In this document: positions 53,209 through 61,264 of the stretch, piece by piece | Layout of the letters: every line of letters starts with the position of its first letter | How positions within the stretch are numbered: position 1 is the stretch's first letter | NCBI GenBank assembly: GCA_031281485.1 | Contig: JAITFI010000045.1 | Span: forward strand, 1-64,000 | Reading direction: 5' to 3' | DNA length: 64,000 bases | Source of the DNA: Chitinispirillales bacterium | GTDB taxonomy: Bacteria > Fibrobacterota > Chitinivibrionia > Chitinivibrionales > Chitinispirillaceae | The notes under the pieces: generated by a model | The model's input: only the letters and a program-made list of their open reading frames with translations | Database searches by the model: none | What the model was told of the DNA's origin: nothing | Made by a program: the position numbers and the translations under genes

Positions 53209-53523
53209 ATGAAAAATTTCGTATTAGCCTACATCACCGCGAAAGACAAGTCGCAAGCGTTGTCAATAGGCCGCGCCCTCGTAGAGGAGCGCCTTGCCGC
53301 TTGCGTCAACGTTATTGATAACATGACCTCAATCTACCGGTGGGAGGGCGAGATCAACGAAGATCATGAGGCTATATTGATAGCGAAGACGTCGTCTGAT
53401 AAATTCGAGGCGCTCACGGAGCGCGTCAAACAGCTTCATACTTATACTTGCCCGTGCGTTGTGTCGATACCAATTACAGGCGGTAATAAGGAGTATTTGG
53501 ATTGGCTGTCAAAATCTTTTTAA
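53209..53523 (+). CDS. cutA: Divalent-cation tolerance protein CutA
   Basis: CutA1 is a small trimeric protein with a ferredoxin-like fold. At 104 residues it is of normal length, with RALVEERLAACVNVIDNMTS and YRWEGEI, then LTERVKQLHTYTCPCVVSIP. I start at ATG 53209, with GGGAGGG upstream; the longer frame would overlap the FISUMP gene end. Confidence 0.93.
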   Translation: MKNFVLAYITAKDKSQALSIGRALVEERLAACVNVIDNMTSIYRWEGEINEDHEAILIAKTSSDKFEALTERVKQLHTYTCPCVVSIPITGGNKEYLDWLSKSF

Positions 53524-53541
53524 ATCAAAATCTTTTAAATC

Positions 53542-53605
53542 TTTTTTAGACGAAGCCCCTTCGGGGCTTCATAGAATATGCGGGGCTAAACCCCGCATAT
53601 ATAAA
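53542..53605. repeat. Dispersed two-hairpin repeat family A, copy 9
   Basis: Inverted copy with the AAGCCCC/GGGGCTT tip and one change in the linker (ATAGAATATG for ATAGGATATG). Confidence 0.8.
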
Positions 53606-53652
53606 ATCAAAATCAAAGGCTAAATACGCCGATTTTGACTTTGACGTTGACT

Positions 53653-53722
53653 TTATATGCGGGGTTTAGCCCCGCATATCCTATGAAAGGGCGCGATTTA
53701 TCGCGCCCTTTCGTCTAAAAAA
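53653..53722. repeat. Dispersed two-hairpin repeat family A, copy 10
   Basis: Direct copy with the AAAGGGCGCGA-type tip. Copies 9 and 10 form a head-to-head pair between the convergent cutA and hemerythrin genes. Confidence 0.8.
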
Positions 53723-53749
53723 GATTTAGATTTTAAAAGATTTTAAAGA

Positions 53750-54154
53750 TTAACAATTATTTTTAATATGCGCCGCCACCTTCGCGTCCTCTTTTTTTAT
53801 GTGGCTCACCAGCCAATCGCCCACGTTGCGGATAAAGTTGTTCACAAACACCGGCGTGGGTCCGTTCTTCTTCATATCCGCCGACAAATCGTTTACCGTC
53901 TTCAACAGCGACTCGTGGAGTTTGCGGTGATTCTGAAAGTCGGGGTAGTTCGATCTAATTTGCAACGCCTCTTCTTCGGCGAAGTGCTTCTTGGTGTACG
54001 AAATCAGAAAGTCGAGCGTGGGGCCGACCTTATCTTGGGCTTGGCCCTGCTGGCAGGCGTCGAGCAGGTTGTTGATTGCCTTGATAAGCTCCTTATGCTG
54101 CGAGTCAATGGTTTGGTTGCCGGTTTCCAGCGTCGGACTCCATGTGAATGCCAT
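53750..54154 (-). CDS. Bacteriohemerythrin
   Basis: Hemerythrins bind oxygen or nitric oxide at a di-iron site. The 134-residue protein starts with FTWSPTLETGNQTIDSQHKE and has the ligand pattern DSQH, HFAEEE, HRKLH and HIKKED. AGGAGG precedes the start. In a probable gut anaerobe it may sense or scavenge oxygen, supporting chemotaxis; that is inference. Confidence 0.93.
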   Translation of the reverse strand: MAFTWSPTLETGNQTIDSQHKELIKAINNLLDACQQGQAQDKVGPTLDFLISYTKKHFAEEEALQIRSNYPDFQNHRKLHESLLKTVNDLSADMKKNGPTPVFVNNFIRNVGDWLVSHIKKEDAKVAAHIKNNC

Positions 54155-54349
54155 AAAATGCCTCCTTACGTTTTTGGTGCTTGGGTGACGTATTATATAC
54201 TAAATATAATTAATGGGTCGGAGTAAAAAAATTGTTTTTACGGCGGGATTATAGTATATTGTATAATATTATGTTCCATTATATCGTGTCGTCCCGCGTT
54301 TCTTGGGTTATTGTTGTCCGTCCGTACCGTGATGATTTAGGGGGTAGGC

Positions 54350-55135
54350 GTGAAATATTCGAAAAAAACGTTAATATTGCCGGTCGTCGTTGTCTCACTG
54401 CTCGTTTTCGGCGGTTGCTACACCCGTATTATGTCGTATCAGGGCGAGGTGACCGAGGCGGGGAGCAAGGGCGGCGCCGGTTGCGGGGAGTGTCTGGAGG
54501 AGGTTCCGTACACCGGCAGCCGGCAGGTTTGCGTCTGGGAGCGTGATTTCTTCGGGTATCCTGAACTCCGGTGTTACAACACGGGCTATGCGAGCAGTTG
54601 GCTTTATTTCCACAATACGCCTTGGTGGTATAGGAACAGTTACGGGTGGCGCGATACGCGGGGGTGTCCGCCGTATTATTATTACGATAGGATTATGGGG
54701 ACGTGCCGCTACTACGGAGGGTCGTATTCGAGGCCGAATACGGGGATGGGCGGCGGCCACGGGGGTGGAAGCGGAGACGGCGCGGCTAAACACGAGCAGG
54801 CGCCTGCAAGACGTAACAATCGTGTCGTATCGCCGTCGGAAGGCGTCGGTTCCGAGCCCGCCGCGGGGAGCGCTTCTACGGGGGCGGTTTCTACGCCGTC
54901 GGCGCCGATGTTTTCGGGCGGTCTCAAAACGTTGAGCCCCGCTCCGTCGCCGGTTAAGCCGCCGCAGCCGTCCGTAGCAGAAGAAAACTCCGGTCAGGGG
55001 ATGTCAAAGCCTCAGGACGGGATATCGAACCACGCGCCGAGCCAGCCGCAGTTGCCGCAGCAAACGCCGCCGCCCTCGAAAAAGGACGATACGCCGCAGG
55101 GGCCGCCGCCAAGACGCAATTCGAGGGGTATGTAA
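54350..55135 (+). CDS. Proline-rich lipoprotein
   Basis: The start is GTG 54350, with GGGGGTAGG upstream. A lipoprotein signal (VVVVSLLVFGGC) is followed by a Cys/Tyr/Trp-rich segment (about 40-125; CYNTGYASSWLYFHNTPWWY and YYYYDRIMGTCRYYGG) and a long Pro/Ser/Gly disordered tail. I do not recognise the family. The stop codon directly abuts the next gene, so they are co-expressed. Confidence 0.75.
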   Translation: MKYSKKTLILPVVVVSLLVFGGCYTRIMSYQGEVTEAGSKGGAGCGECLEEVPYTGSRQVCVWERDFFGYPELRCYNTGYASSWLYFHNTPWWYRNSYGWRDTRGCPPYYYYDRIMGTCRYYGGSYSRPNTGMGGGHGGGSGDGAAKHEQAPARRNNRVVSPSEGVGSEPAAGSASTGAVSTPSAPMFSGGLKTLSPAPSPVKPPQPSVAEENSGQGMSKPQDGISNHAPSQPQLPQQTPPPSKKDDTPQGPPPRRNSRGM

Positions 55136-56476
55136 ATGAACAGAGCGATTATTCTGCCGGTAGCGTTGTTATTGTGTTTAACGTCCGCCGCCCTTGCCCA
55201 AGGCTCCGGCATCGAACTTGGCGCGGGGGCGCGGGCTATGGCTTTCGCAAACAACCATACCGCCGCCGCCAACGATCTTTCCGCCGTTTATTGGAATCCC
55301 GCAGCGCTCGGTTTTTTGCAGGTTCGCGAGGCGCAGGTGTCTTTTGACGCAATGCGTATAGGCGGAACGTCCGAGCTGTCGGGCGTCGGGGTGTCAATTC
55401 CGCGCGGCGCGAAATTGAGCGATAACAGAGATAGAATCCGTCTGAGCGGGATCGGCGCGATGACCGCCATCCCCACGGTGCAGGGGGGGCTTACGCTTGC
55501 CGCCTCTTTTGACCGCCCGTACGTCTTTGACGATTTTACCGTATACACGTACAAGGTCGGCGATGAGACAATGAAGTTGGACGGCGGGGGAGACGGCGAC
55601 CTCAACAGGTGGAGCGGCGCTTTCGGCATTCAGGTGGCCCCGAAAATCTCAATCGGCCTCACGATGTCTATAGTCAGCGGATCCGAAGAGGCGTATAACT
55701 ACCAGAAGAGCGTGAGCGATTTTCCTGAAAATATATACGATGGTTATCCGTACTTGACCGATTACTACGATGTGGAGTTTCAAAGGAAATATTTGGGATA
55801 CGCGATATCTCTCGGCGCGCTCTGTTTCCCGCTTGACAATCTGAAAGTTGGCTTGAAAGTCAATTTCGTCGATAATGTGGACTTTGTTGAAACGCAACAC
55901 TATAAATTGTTTCCGGACAGCAGCAGAGAAAAAGCGTCGCCGGGAAAGGGGCACCTCTATAGCGCCCCGTCAGGCGCGCTTGGGGCCGAGTTGACGCTTC
56001 CGTGGCTTACCGCCGCGCTTGATTTTCGCGTCACGCTGCCGTACACATTTATACTGCCGTCCGTAGATGTTAAAAGTATGCCCGACGGTCTGCAAGCCAG
56101 AGACCTCAAAGTCGGCGCTGGCTTGGGCCTTGAAGCGCCTGTGCCAAATCTCCCTATTGTGCTGCGCGCCGGATACTCTTTTGACCAATACGACCTTTTT
56201 CCGCGCATCGCCAAATACGAAGGTGATCGAGAAGACGGTATAGATTGGGATGTTATTCTCGGTGAAAGAACCGCTTGGCGCGCCGCCGGAGACCGGCATA
56301 CGGTAGCCGCCGGGATAGGCGTTTTCACATCCGGCTTCGGCCTTGAACTCTCTTACGCCTATCAGGTTTGGGGCGTGGCGAGCGAGACCAAGACCGAAGA
56401 GGGCAAAGTGTCGTTTAGATTTAATGAAGATTACTCAAGCCACCGCGTTATGACAGCGATAATATTCAGATACTGA
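55136..56476 (+). CDS. FadL/OMPP1-type outer-membrane protein
   Basis: The 446-residue barrel has a signal peptide (IILPVALLLCLTSAALAQ) and the N-terminal hatch motif LGAGARAMAFANNHTAAAND followed by LSAVYWNPAALG, typical of the FadL/PorV group. Strand-rich sequence continues to the C-terminal aromatic residue FRY. Such proteins move hydrophobic compounds or act in secretion (PorV). It is in a run with the Pro-rich lipoprotein and an ABC ATPase. Confidence 0.85.
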   Translation: MNRAIILPVALLLCLTSAALAQGSGIELGAGARAMAFANNHTAAANDLSAVYWNPAALGFLQVREAQVSFDAMRIGGTSELSGVGVSIPRGAKLSDNRDRIRLSGIGAMTAIPTVQGGLTLAASFDRPYVFDDFTVYTYKVGDETMKLDGGGDGDLNRWSGAFGIQVAPKISIGLTMSIVSGSEEAYNYQKSVSDFPENIYDGYPYLTDYYDVEFQRKYLGYAISLGALCFPLDNLKVGLKVNFVDNVDFVETQHYKLFPDSSREKASPGKGHLYSAPSGALGAELTLPWLTAALDFRVTLPYTFILPSVDVKSMPDGLQARDLKVGAGLGLEAPVPNLPIVLRAGYSFDQYDLFPRIAKYEGDREDGIDWDVILGERTAWRAAGDRHTVAAGIGVFTSGFGLELSYAYQVWGVASETKTEEGKVSFRFNEDYSSHRVMTAIIFRY

Positions 56477-56492
56477 AAGTAAAAGTTTTCCA

Positions 56493-57194
56493 ATGAACGC
56501 CATAATCAAACTAACGTCGATAGTAAAAACCTATGTCATGGGCGACGTGACGGTAAACGCGCTCCGCGGCGTAAGCCTCTCCGTCTACGAGGGAGAGTTC
56601 GTGGCCGTGATGGGCGCCTCAGGTTCCGGCAAGTCCACAATGATGAACGTGATAGGCTGCTTAGACGTGCCCGACGACGGTTCCTATATGCTTGACGGCG
56701 TGGAAGTGCGCGGCATGAGCCGCCGCGATTTGGCGGATCTGCGCAACCGCAAATTAGGCTTCGTCTTCCAGAACTTCAGCCTATTGTCGCGAACCACCGC
56801 TCTGGAAAACGTGGAACTGCCGATGCACTACCGCCACGGCCCCAAGCAAAACTACCGAGCCGCCGCTCACAGCGCTTTAGAGAAGGTCGGTCTTGGCGGG
56901 CGCGTAGGGCACATGCCCAACCAGCTATCCGGCGGCCAGCAGCAGCGCGTGGCCATAGCGAGGGCGATAGTCAACGACCCGCCGCTCGTCTTGGCCGACG
57001 AACCCACCGGCGCGCTCGATACCCAGACTTCCATAGAGGTCATGCGCCTCTTCGTAGATCTGAACAACAACGGCAAGACCATCGTCCTAGTCACGCACGA
57101 GCCGGATATAGCAATGTACGCCAAGCGGTTGATAAAGATGAGGGACGGAGAGATCATCAGCGACGAGCCGGTGGAGAATAGGGTAGTGGCGTAA
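56493..57194 (+). CDS. LolD/MacB-type ABC transporter ATPase
   Basis: The 233-residue ATPase has the P-loop GASGSGKSTMMNVIG, the Q-loop FVFQNFSLL, the signature LSGGQQQRVAIARAI, Walker B LVLADEPTGALD and the H-loop VTHEPD. The TMVTVNALRGVSL-like N-terminus fits the LolD/MacB family. No permease gene is adjacent; the neighbour is a DUF5683 protein. So the partner is unknown. Confidence 0.93.
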   Translation: MNAIIKLTSIVKTYVMGDVTVNALRGVSLSVYEGEFVAVMGASGSGKSTMMNVIGCLDVPDDGSYMLDGVEVRGMSRRDLADLRNRKLGFVFQNFSLLSRTTALENVELPMHYRHGPKQNYRAAAHSALEKVGLGGRVGHMPNQLSGGQQQRVAIARAIVNDPPLVLADEPTGALDTQTSIEVMRLFVDLNNNGKTIVLVTHEPDIAMYAKRLIKMRDGEIISDEPVENRVVA

Positions 57195-57195
57195 C

Positions 57196-58266
57196 GTGAA
57201 AACAAAAGACTTTATTGCCATCGCCGCAGTTGTTAAATACGCGGTCGTCATATTCGGATTGACGGTATCAATACAAGCTGAAGAGTTGATGCCCGCCGCC
57301 GTTGATACGACATCAGTACAAGCGATGTCGGTGTCGCCGTTAATCGATACGGTATCAATACCGCAGTCTGTTGATACCGCGTCGGCGCAATCCGTATCAA
57401 AGTCTCCCGCCCCACGTACAATCAACTATACCGGCGTTGCGCTCTCCGCTTTCATCCCCGGTTCCGGCCAGATCTATCAATCCCGCTACGTGATGGGCGG
57501 GCTCTTTTTGGCGGCTGAGGCCGCGGCTGCCGGTTTCGCCGTTTATTGGTCGAACTCGGCCGATATCCGGCGCTCCGACGCGCGACAGTTCAGGAATTTA
57601 TCCGATACTCTCAGCGGGCTCGTTTTGGCTGTTGACGACGATGTCGCGCTGCGCGATACGCTCCTTTACTTGTCCGGATTGTACGCGGTCCGCGCCGACG
57701 AGTTTGATTTTGAGGCGAAGGCCGCGAGGCACACGTTCTACAACGCGCTGGCTTGGGCGGTGGGCCTGCACCTGTACAACGCCTTAGACGCCCTTGAGGC
57801 GGGCGGCCTGACGCCGCGCGGTTTGGAGAAGAACCCGACGGCCGCCGGGCTTCTTTCCGCAGTGCCGTTTCTGGGTTTGGGCCAGCTCTACAACGAGCGC
57901 CCCTCCAAAGCCGGCATGCTTGCGATGGCGCAAGTAGGCTTGGCGCTGACGGCCTACAACCAACACCGGTTGATGAGCGCGGCCTCGGACAAATACAACC
58001 AAATGCGCGACTCAACGTCGGCCCAATACCTCTACCGCGCCGATCACATGAGCTACTGGAAGTCCCGCTACGACAGCGCCTTCTCCAGCCGCAACACCTA
58101 CCTATGGCTATCGCTCGCCGCCTACATATACTCAATCTTCGACGCAGTAGTAGACGCCTACCTGAGCGATTTCAACGCAAAGATCGACATAGGAACGGAT
58201 TTATCGGTAGCGCCAACCGGGGGAGCGTCAATTAATGTTACGGTGGGACTAAAAAAAGTCAAATAA
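57196..58266 (+). CDS. DUF5683-type membrane protein
   Basis: The start is GTG 57196, one nt after the ABC ATPase stop codon. The 356-residue protein has a signal-like N-terminus, a Ser/Val/Thr-rich segment (about 30-75), and the DUF5683 pattern: ALSAFIPGSGQIYQSRYVMG and then GLLSAVPFLGLGQLYNERPS, each followed by a hydrophobic segment (GLFLAAEAAAAGFAVY; AGMLAMAQVGLALTAY). A final helix contains YLWLSLAAYIYSIFDAVVDA. The function is unknown. Confidence 0.85.
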   Translation: MKTKDFIAIAAVVKYAVVIFGLTVSIQAEELMPAAVDTTSVQAMSVSPLIDTVSIPQSVDTASAQSVSKSPAPRTINYTGVALSAFIPGSGQIYQSRYVMGGLFLAAEAAAAGFAVYWSNSADIRRSDARQFRNLSDTLSGLVLAVDDDVALRDTLLYLSGLYAVRADEFDFEAKAARHTFYNALAWAVGLHLYNALDALEAGGLTPRGLEKNPTAAGLLSAVPFLGLGQLYNERPSKAGMLAMAQVGLALTAYNQHRLMSAASDKYNQMRDSTSAQYLYRADHMSYWKSRYDSAFSSRNTYLWLSLAAYIYSIFDAVVDAYLSDFNAKIDIGTDLSVAPTGGASINVTVGLKKVK

Positions 58267-58302
58267 TGAAAATCAAAATCTTTTAAATCAAAATCTTTAA
58301 AT

Positions 58303-58374
58303 TCTTTTTTAGACGAAAGGGCGCGATAAATCGCGCCCTTCCATAGGATATGCGGGGCTAAACCCCGCATATAA
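58303..58374. repeat. Dispersed two-hairpin repeat family A, copy 11
   Basis: Inverted copy with the GGGCGCGATAAATCGCGCCC tip, slightly altered next to the CCATAGGATATG linker. Confidence 0.8.
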
Positions 58375-58422
58375 AGTCAACGTCAACGTCAAAATCGGCG
58401 TTTTTAGCTTTTGACTTTGATT

Positions 58423-58483
58423 TTATATATGCGGGGTTTAGCCCCGCATATCCTATGAAGCCGAAGGCTTCGTCTAAAAAAGA
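58423..58483. repeat. Dispersed two-hairpin repeat family A, copy 12
   Basis: Direct copy with the short GAAGCC/GGCTTC tip. It is the right half of a head-to-head pair with copy 11, although the two carry different tips. Confidence 0.8.
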
Positions 58484-58605
58484 TTTTAAGAATTTGACTT
58501 AAAAAGATTTTAAAAGATTTTGACTTTCAACTATCCCTTATATTATATTATAAATCTGTCGATAACAAAAACAAACAATTAAGGACCGGGAAGCGGGTGA
58601 TGTGA

Positions 58606-58818
58606 ATGAATGGTATAGTCGTACGCGAAGACGAGGCTTTTGAGAAGGCGTTGCGCCGTTTCAGCAAGACTTGCGAGCGGGCGGGCATCCTCTCCGATAT
58701 GAAGAAGTACAGGCACTACGAGAAGCCCTCCGAGGAGAAGAAGAGGCGTCTCAATTCTTCCAAGCGCAAGCGCATCCGCGAGGAGAAGCGGGTGACGTGG
58801 AGGAGCGTTGAAAAGTAG
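58606..58818 (+). CDS. rpsU: 30S ribosomal protein bS21
   Basis: The 70-residue basic protein has the bS21 pattern: VREDEAFEKALRRFSKTCER and then YEKPSEEKKRRLNSSKRKR. bS21 is needed for start-codon recognition in many bacteria. GGGAAGCGGG is upstream of ATG 58606. The tmRNA gene follows after 55 nt. Confidence 0.95.
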   Translation: MNGIVVREDEAFEKALRRFSKTCERAGILSDMKKYRHYEKPSEEKKRRLNSSKRKRIREEKRVTWRSVEK

Positions 58819-58873
58819 TAGGTTTGCCATGCTAACGCGTTAATTAGTAAGCTCTTACGTGTTTTTAGTTTTT

Positions 58874-59220
58874 GGGGGTGTACTGGTTTTCGACGGGGGA
58901 TGGGAGGCATTGGTCAGCATGCCGAGGACGTCGGTTGGCCTCGTTAATAATCCGACAAAAACACAATTGCCGAAGATTACTCTTACGCAATGGCTGCCTA
59001 ATTAAAGGCGGCGACCCGACGGCGGAGCGCGCCTGTACGTCGTTGGGCAGACAGGGCGCTGGCTCGCGGGAGGAACCGGCCCGCGGGCGAGATTAAGGTT
59101 CTGGCGACCCTTGCAGCCCGCCGACCGGCGGCAGGGGGGGCGAGACTAAAAGGACGGCTAAGCATGTAGCGGGCCGTGTTGATCGTCTTTCGGACAGGGG
59201 TTCGACTCCCCTCACCTCCA
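58874..59220 (+). ncRNA. ssrA: tmRNA (ssrA)
   Basis: tmRNA rescues stalled ribosomes and tags the nascent protein. The 5' end GGGGGTG pairs with 3' CACCTCC, with the encoded CCA at 59218-59220. TACTGGTTTTCGACGGGG near the 5' end and the T arm GGGGTTCGACTCCCC near the 3' end are hallmarks. The tag frame reads DKNTIAEDYSYAMAA with stop TAA (58954-59001). The tag starts with Asp instead of Ala, and the preceding bases are AATAATCC. It sits between rpsU and htpX. Confidence 0.96.
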
Positions 59221-59262
59221 TTTTTTGTTTTTTGCCGCAGGGCAGCAGGGGGCTTTTCTAAC

Positions 59263-60096
59263 ATGAATTTTCTGAAAACCACGGTGCTTCTCGCCACGCT
59301 GACGGGGCTTTTGGTCGCGTTCGGGTATTACTACGCCGGGGAAAACGGGATGTTCGTGGCGTTTGGCGTCGCCGTGTTGATGAACTTCTTTTCGTACTTT
59401 TTTTCCGACAAGATCGTATTGCGGATGTATCACGCGCGTCGGGTGGATCCGCACGAAGCGCCGCAGTTTTACGGGATCGTTGAGAAGCTCGCCCGTAAAG
59501 CGCGGCTGCCCATGCCCAAAGTCTACATAATCCCCACCGACACGCCCAACGCTTTCGCCACAGGCCGCAGCCCGTCGCACGCGGCGGTGGCGGCGACCGA
59601 GGGGATTTTGCGGATTCTGAACGCCGAAGAACTCGAGGGCGTGATGGCGCACGAGCTGGCGCACGTGAAGCACCGCGACATCCTGACTTGCACTATAGCC
59701 GCGACGCTCGGCGGGGCTATAAGCATGCTGGCGCGGATGTTCATGTTCGGCGGCGACAGGGACAGAAACAAATCGGGCGGCATACTCGCGCTGGTTGTGA
59801 TGATACTTGCGCCGATAGCCGCCATGCTGATTCAAATGGCCATCTCCAGAAGCCGCGAGTACGCTGCCGACGCCGCCGGAGCGCGTATCTGCGGCAACCC
59901 GCCCGCGTTGGCGAGCGCGCTGAACCGTCTGGAGACGGGCGCCAAAAGAATCCCGATGGAGATGGGCGACCCCGCCACGTCAAGTTTGTTCATCGTAAAC
60001 CCGTTCAGAGCCGGCTTCATGTCCAAGATGTTCAGCACCCATCCGCCCATGGAAGAGCGCATCAAGCGTTTGCGTGAGATGCGGGGAGAGAGGTAG
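59263..60096 (+). CDS. htpX: Membrane zinc metalloprotease HtpX
   Basis: HtpX degrades damaged membrane proteins. The 277-residue protein starts at ATG 59263; the frame upstream runs into tmRNA and is excluded. It has two N-terminal membrane helices, [12 protein letters not shown] with the HExxH zinc site, [13 protein letters not shown] with the third ligand, and two more helices around [18 protein letters not shown] and [18 protein letters not shown]. The C-terminal [13 protein letters not shown] is the family end motif. Confidence 0.94.
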   Translation: MNFLKTTVLLATLTGLLVAFGYYYAGENGMFVAFGVAVLMNFFSYFFSDKIVLRMYHARRVDPHEAPQFYGIVEKLARKARLPMPKVYIIPTDTPNAFATGRSPSHAAVAATEGILRILNAEELEGVMAHELAHVKHRDILTCTIAATLGGAISMLARMFMFGGDRDRNKSGGILALVVMILAPIAAMLIQMAISRSREYAADAAGARICGNPPALASALNRLETGAKRIPMEMGDPATSSLFIVNPFRAGFMSKMFSTHPPMEERIKRLREMRGER

Positions 60097-60103
60097 CGAC
60101 GCC

Positions 60104-60985
60104 ATGCCCATACGTTCTATGACTGGTTTCGGCTTGGCCGAGGCCGCCACGCCCTCCGGAACCTACCGCGTGGAGATCCGCGCCGTCAACAATAGGTTTC
60201 AGGAGCTTCAGATACGGCAGCCCAAGTTTATGCTCAACTTGGAGCCAAAGATAAAGAAAGAGATAACCGGCGCCGCCGTGCGCGGCAGCATAAGCGTCTT
60301 CATCAGTTGCGACAAGGGCGACAGCGGCCCCGTAGCGCTGACTTGGGACAAAGAGGGCCTCGACGGTTATATGCGGATTTTCAACGAGATAAAGAAGACA
60401 TACAAGCTGTCAGGGGAAATCGCCATATCCGACCTTCTGCGTTTCGGAGATTTCATCAAGAGCGAGTCCGAAATCCACGACGACGAGGCCCTGTGGAAGC
60501 ACCTGCGCCCGCCGCTTACGGCAGCCCTGAAATCCTTCCAAGAGTCGCGGGAAACGGAGGGGGCGCAACTTGTCAAGGAGTTGAAAAAGACGCTCAAAGA
60601 GATCTCCAAGACCTTGCACCTAATAGAGAAACGCGCCCCGCAACGCGTCAAAGAGTACGGCGCCGCGCTCTCCGACCGCATAGAAAAAATGCTATCCGGC
60701 AACCTCCCCGACCCCCAGCGCATAGCTACCGAGGTAACCATGATGGCCGAACGGTTAGACATCACCGAAGAAATAGTCCGCCTAAAGGCCCACATAGAAA
60801 AATTCAGCGCCGACTTCGAAGCGAACGAACCTGTGGGCAAGCGTATGGGCTTCCTGCTCCAAGAGATGAACAGAGAGGCCAACACTATAGGCTCAAAAGC
60901 CAATGATACCGAAATAGCGCATTGGTCTATCAGCCTTAAAGAGAATATTGAGAAAATCAGGGAACAGATACAAAATATAGAATGA
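60104..60985 (+). CDS. yicC: YicC-family endoribonuclease
   Basis: YicC-type proteins are endoribonucleases with a stress role. The 293-residue protein begins MPIRSMTGFGLAEA, the family signature, with VEIRAVNNRFQELQIRQPKF, and ends with KRMGFLLQEMNREANTIGSK and DTEIAHWSISLKENIEKIRE. I start at ATG 60104. In many genomes gmk follows; here rpoZ follows directly. Confidence 0.95.
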   Translation: MPIRSMTGFGLAEAATPSGTYRVEIRAVNNRFQELQIRQPKFMLNLEPKIKKEITGAAVRGSISVFISCDKGDSGPVALTWDKEGLDGYMRIFNEIKKTYKLSGEIAISDLLRFGDFIKSESEIHDDEALWKHLRPPLTAALKSFQESRETEGAQLVKELKKTLKEISKTLHLIEKRAPQRVKEYGAALSDRIEKMLSGNLPDPQRIATEVTMMAERLDITEEIVRLKAHIEKFSADFEANEPVGKRMGFLLQEMNREANTIGSKANDTEIAHWSISLKENIEKIREQIQNIE

Positions 60986-61021
60986 TTTTATGTACAACCG
61001 TCACAATAGGAGACCCGAAAA

Positions 61022-61234
61022 ATGGCCGATCTGTACGAGTTGGAGTTAGAGTCGCTTGAAAAGAAAGGCGTAAGCCGCTACAAAGCCGTCCTGATGGCCT
61101 CGCAAGAAGCCCGTTTCGTCAACAATCAGTTGCGTATGGGAATCGTCGATTCTAAAGAAAAACCGACGACGCTTGCCATGCGGAAGCTCTTTGAGGGCAG
61201 AGTCGTCGAGGATGTGGAGGAGCAGGCCGTTTAA
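61022..61234 (+). CDS. rpoZ: RNA polymerase omega subunit
   Basis: The 70-residue protein has the omega pattern: LYELELESLEKKGVSRYKAV, LMASQEARFVNNQ and PTTLAMRKLFEGRV. It stabilises the beta-prime subunit and is part of the ppGpp site. AGGAG precedes the start. It is followed by coaBC, as in many genomes. Confidence 0.9.
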   Translation: MADLYELELESLEKKGVSRYKAVLMASQEARFVNNQLRMGIVDSKEKPTTLAMRKLFEGRVVEDVEEQAV

Positions 61235-61264
61235 CAACGGTTCTGCGGCGGAGGCGGATCTATT

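Noticed and set aside
79-58483. CRISPR array or phage attachment sites
   Set aside because: The repeats are dispersed, lie in both orientations, have no regular spacers and no cas or integrase gene is near.
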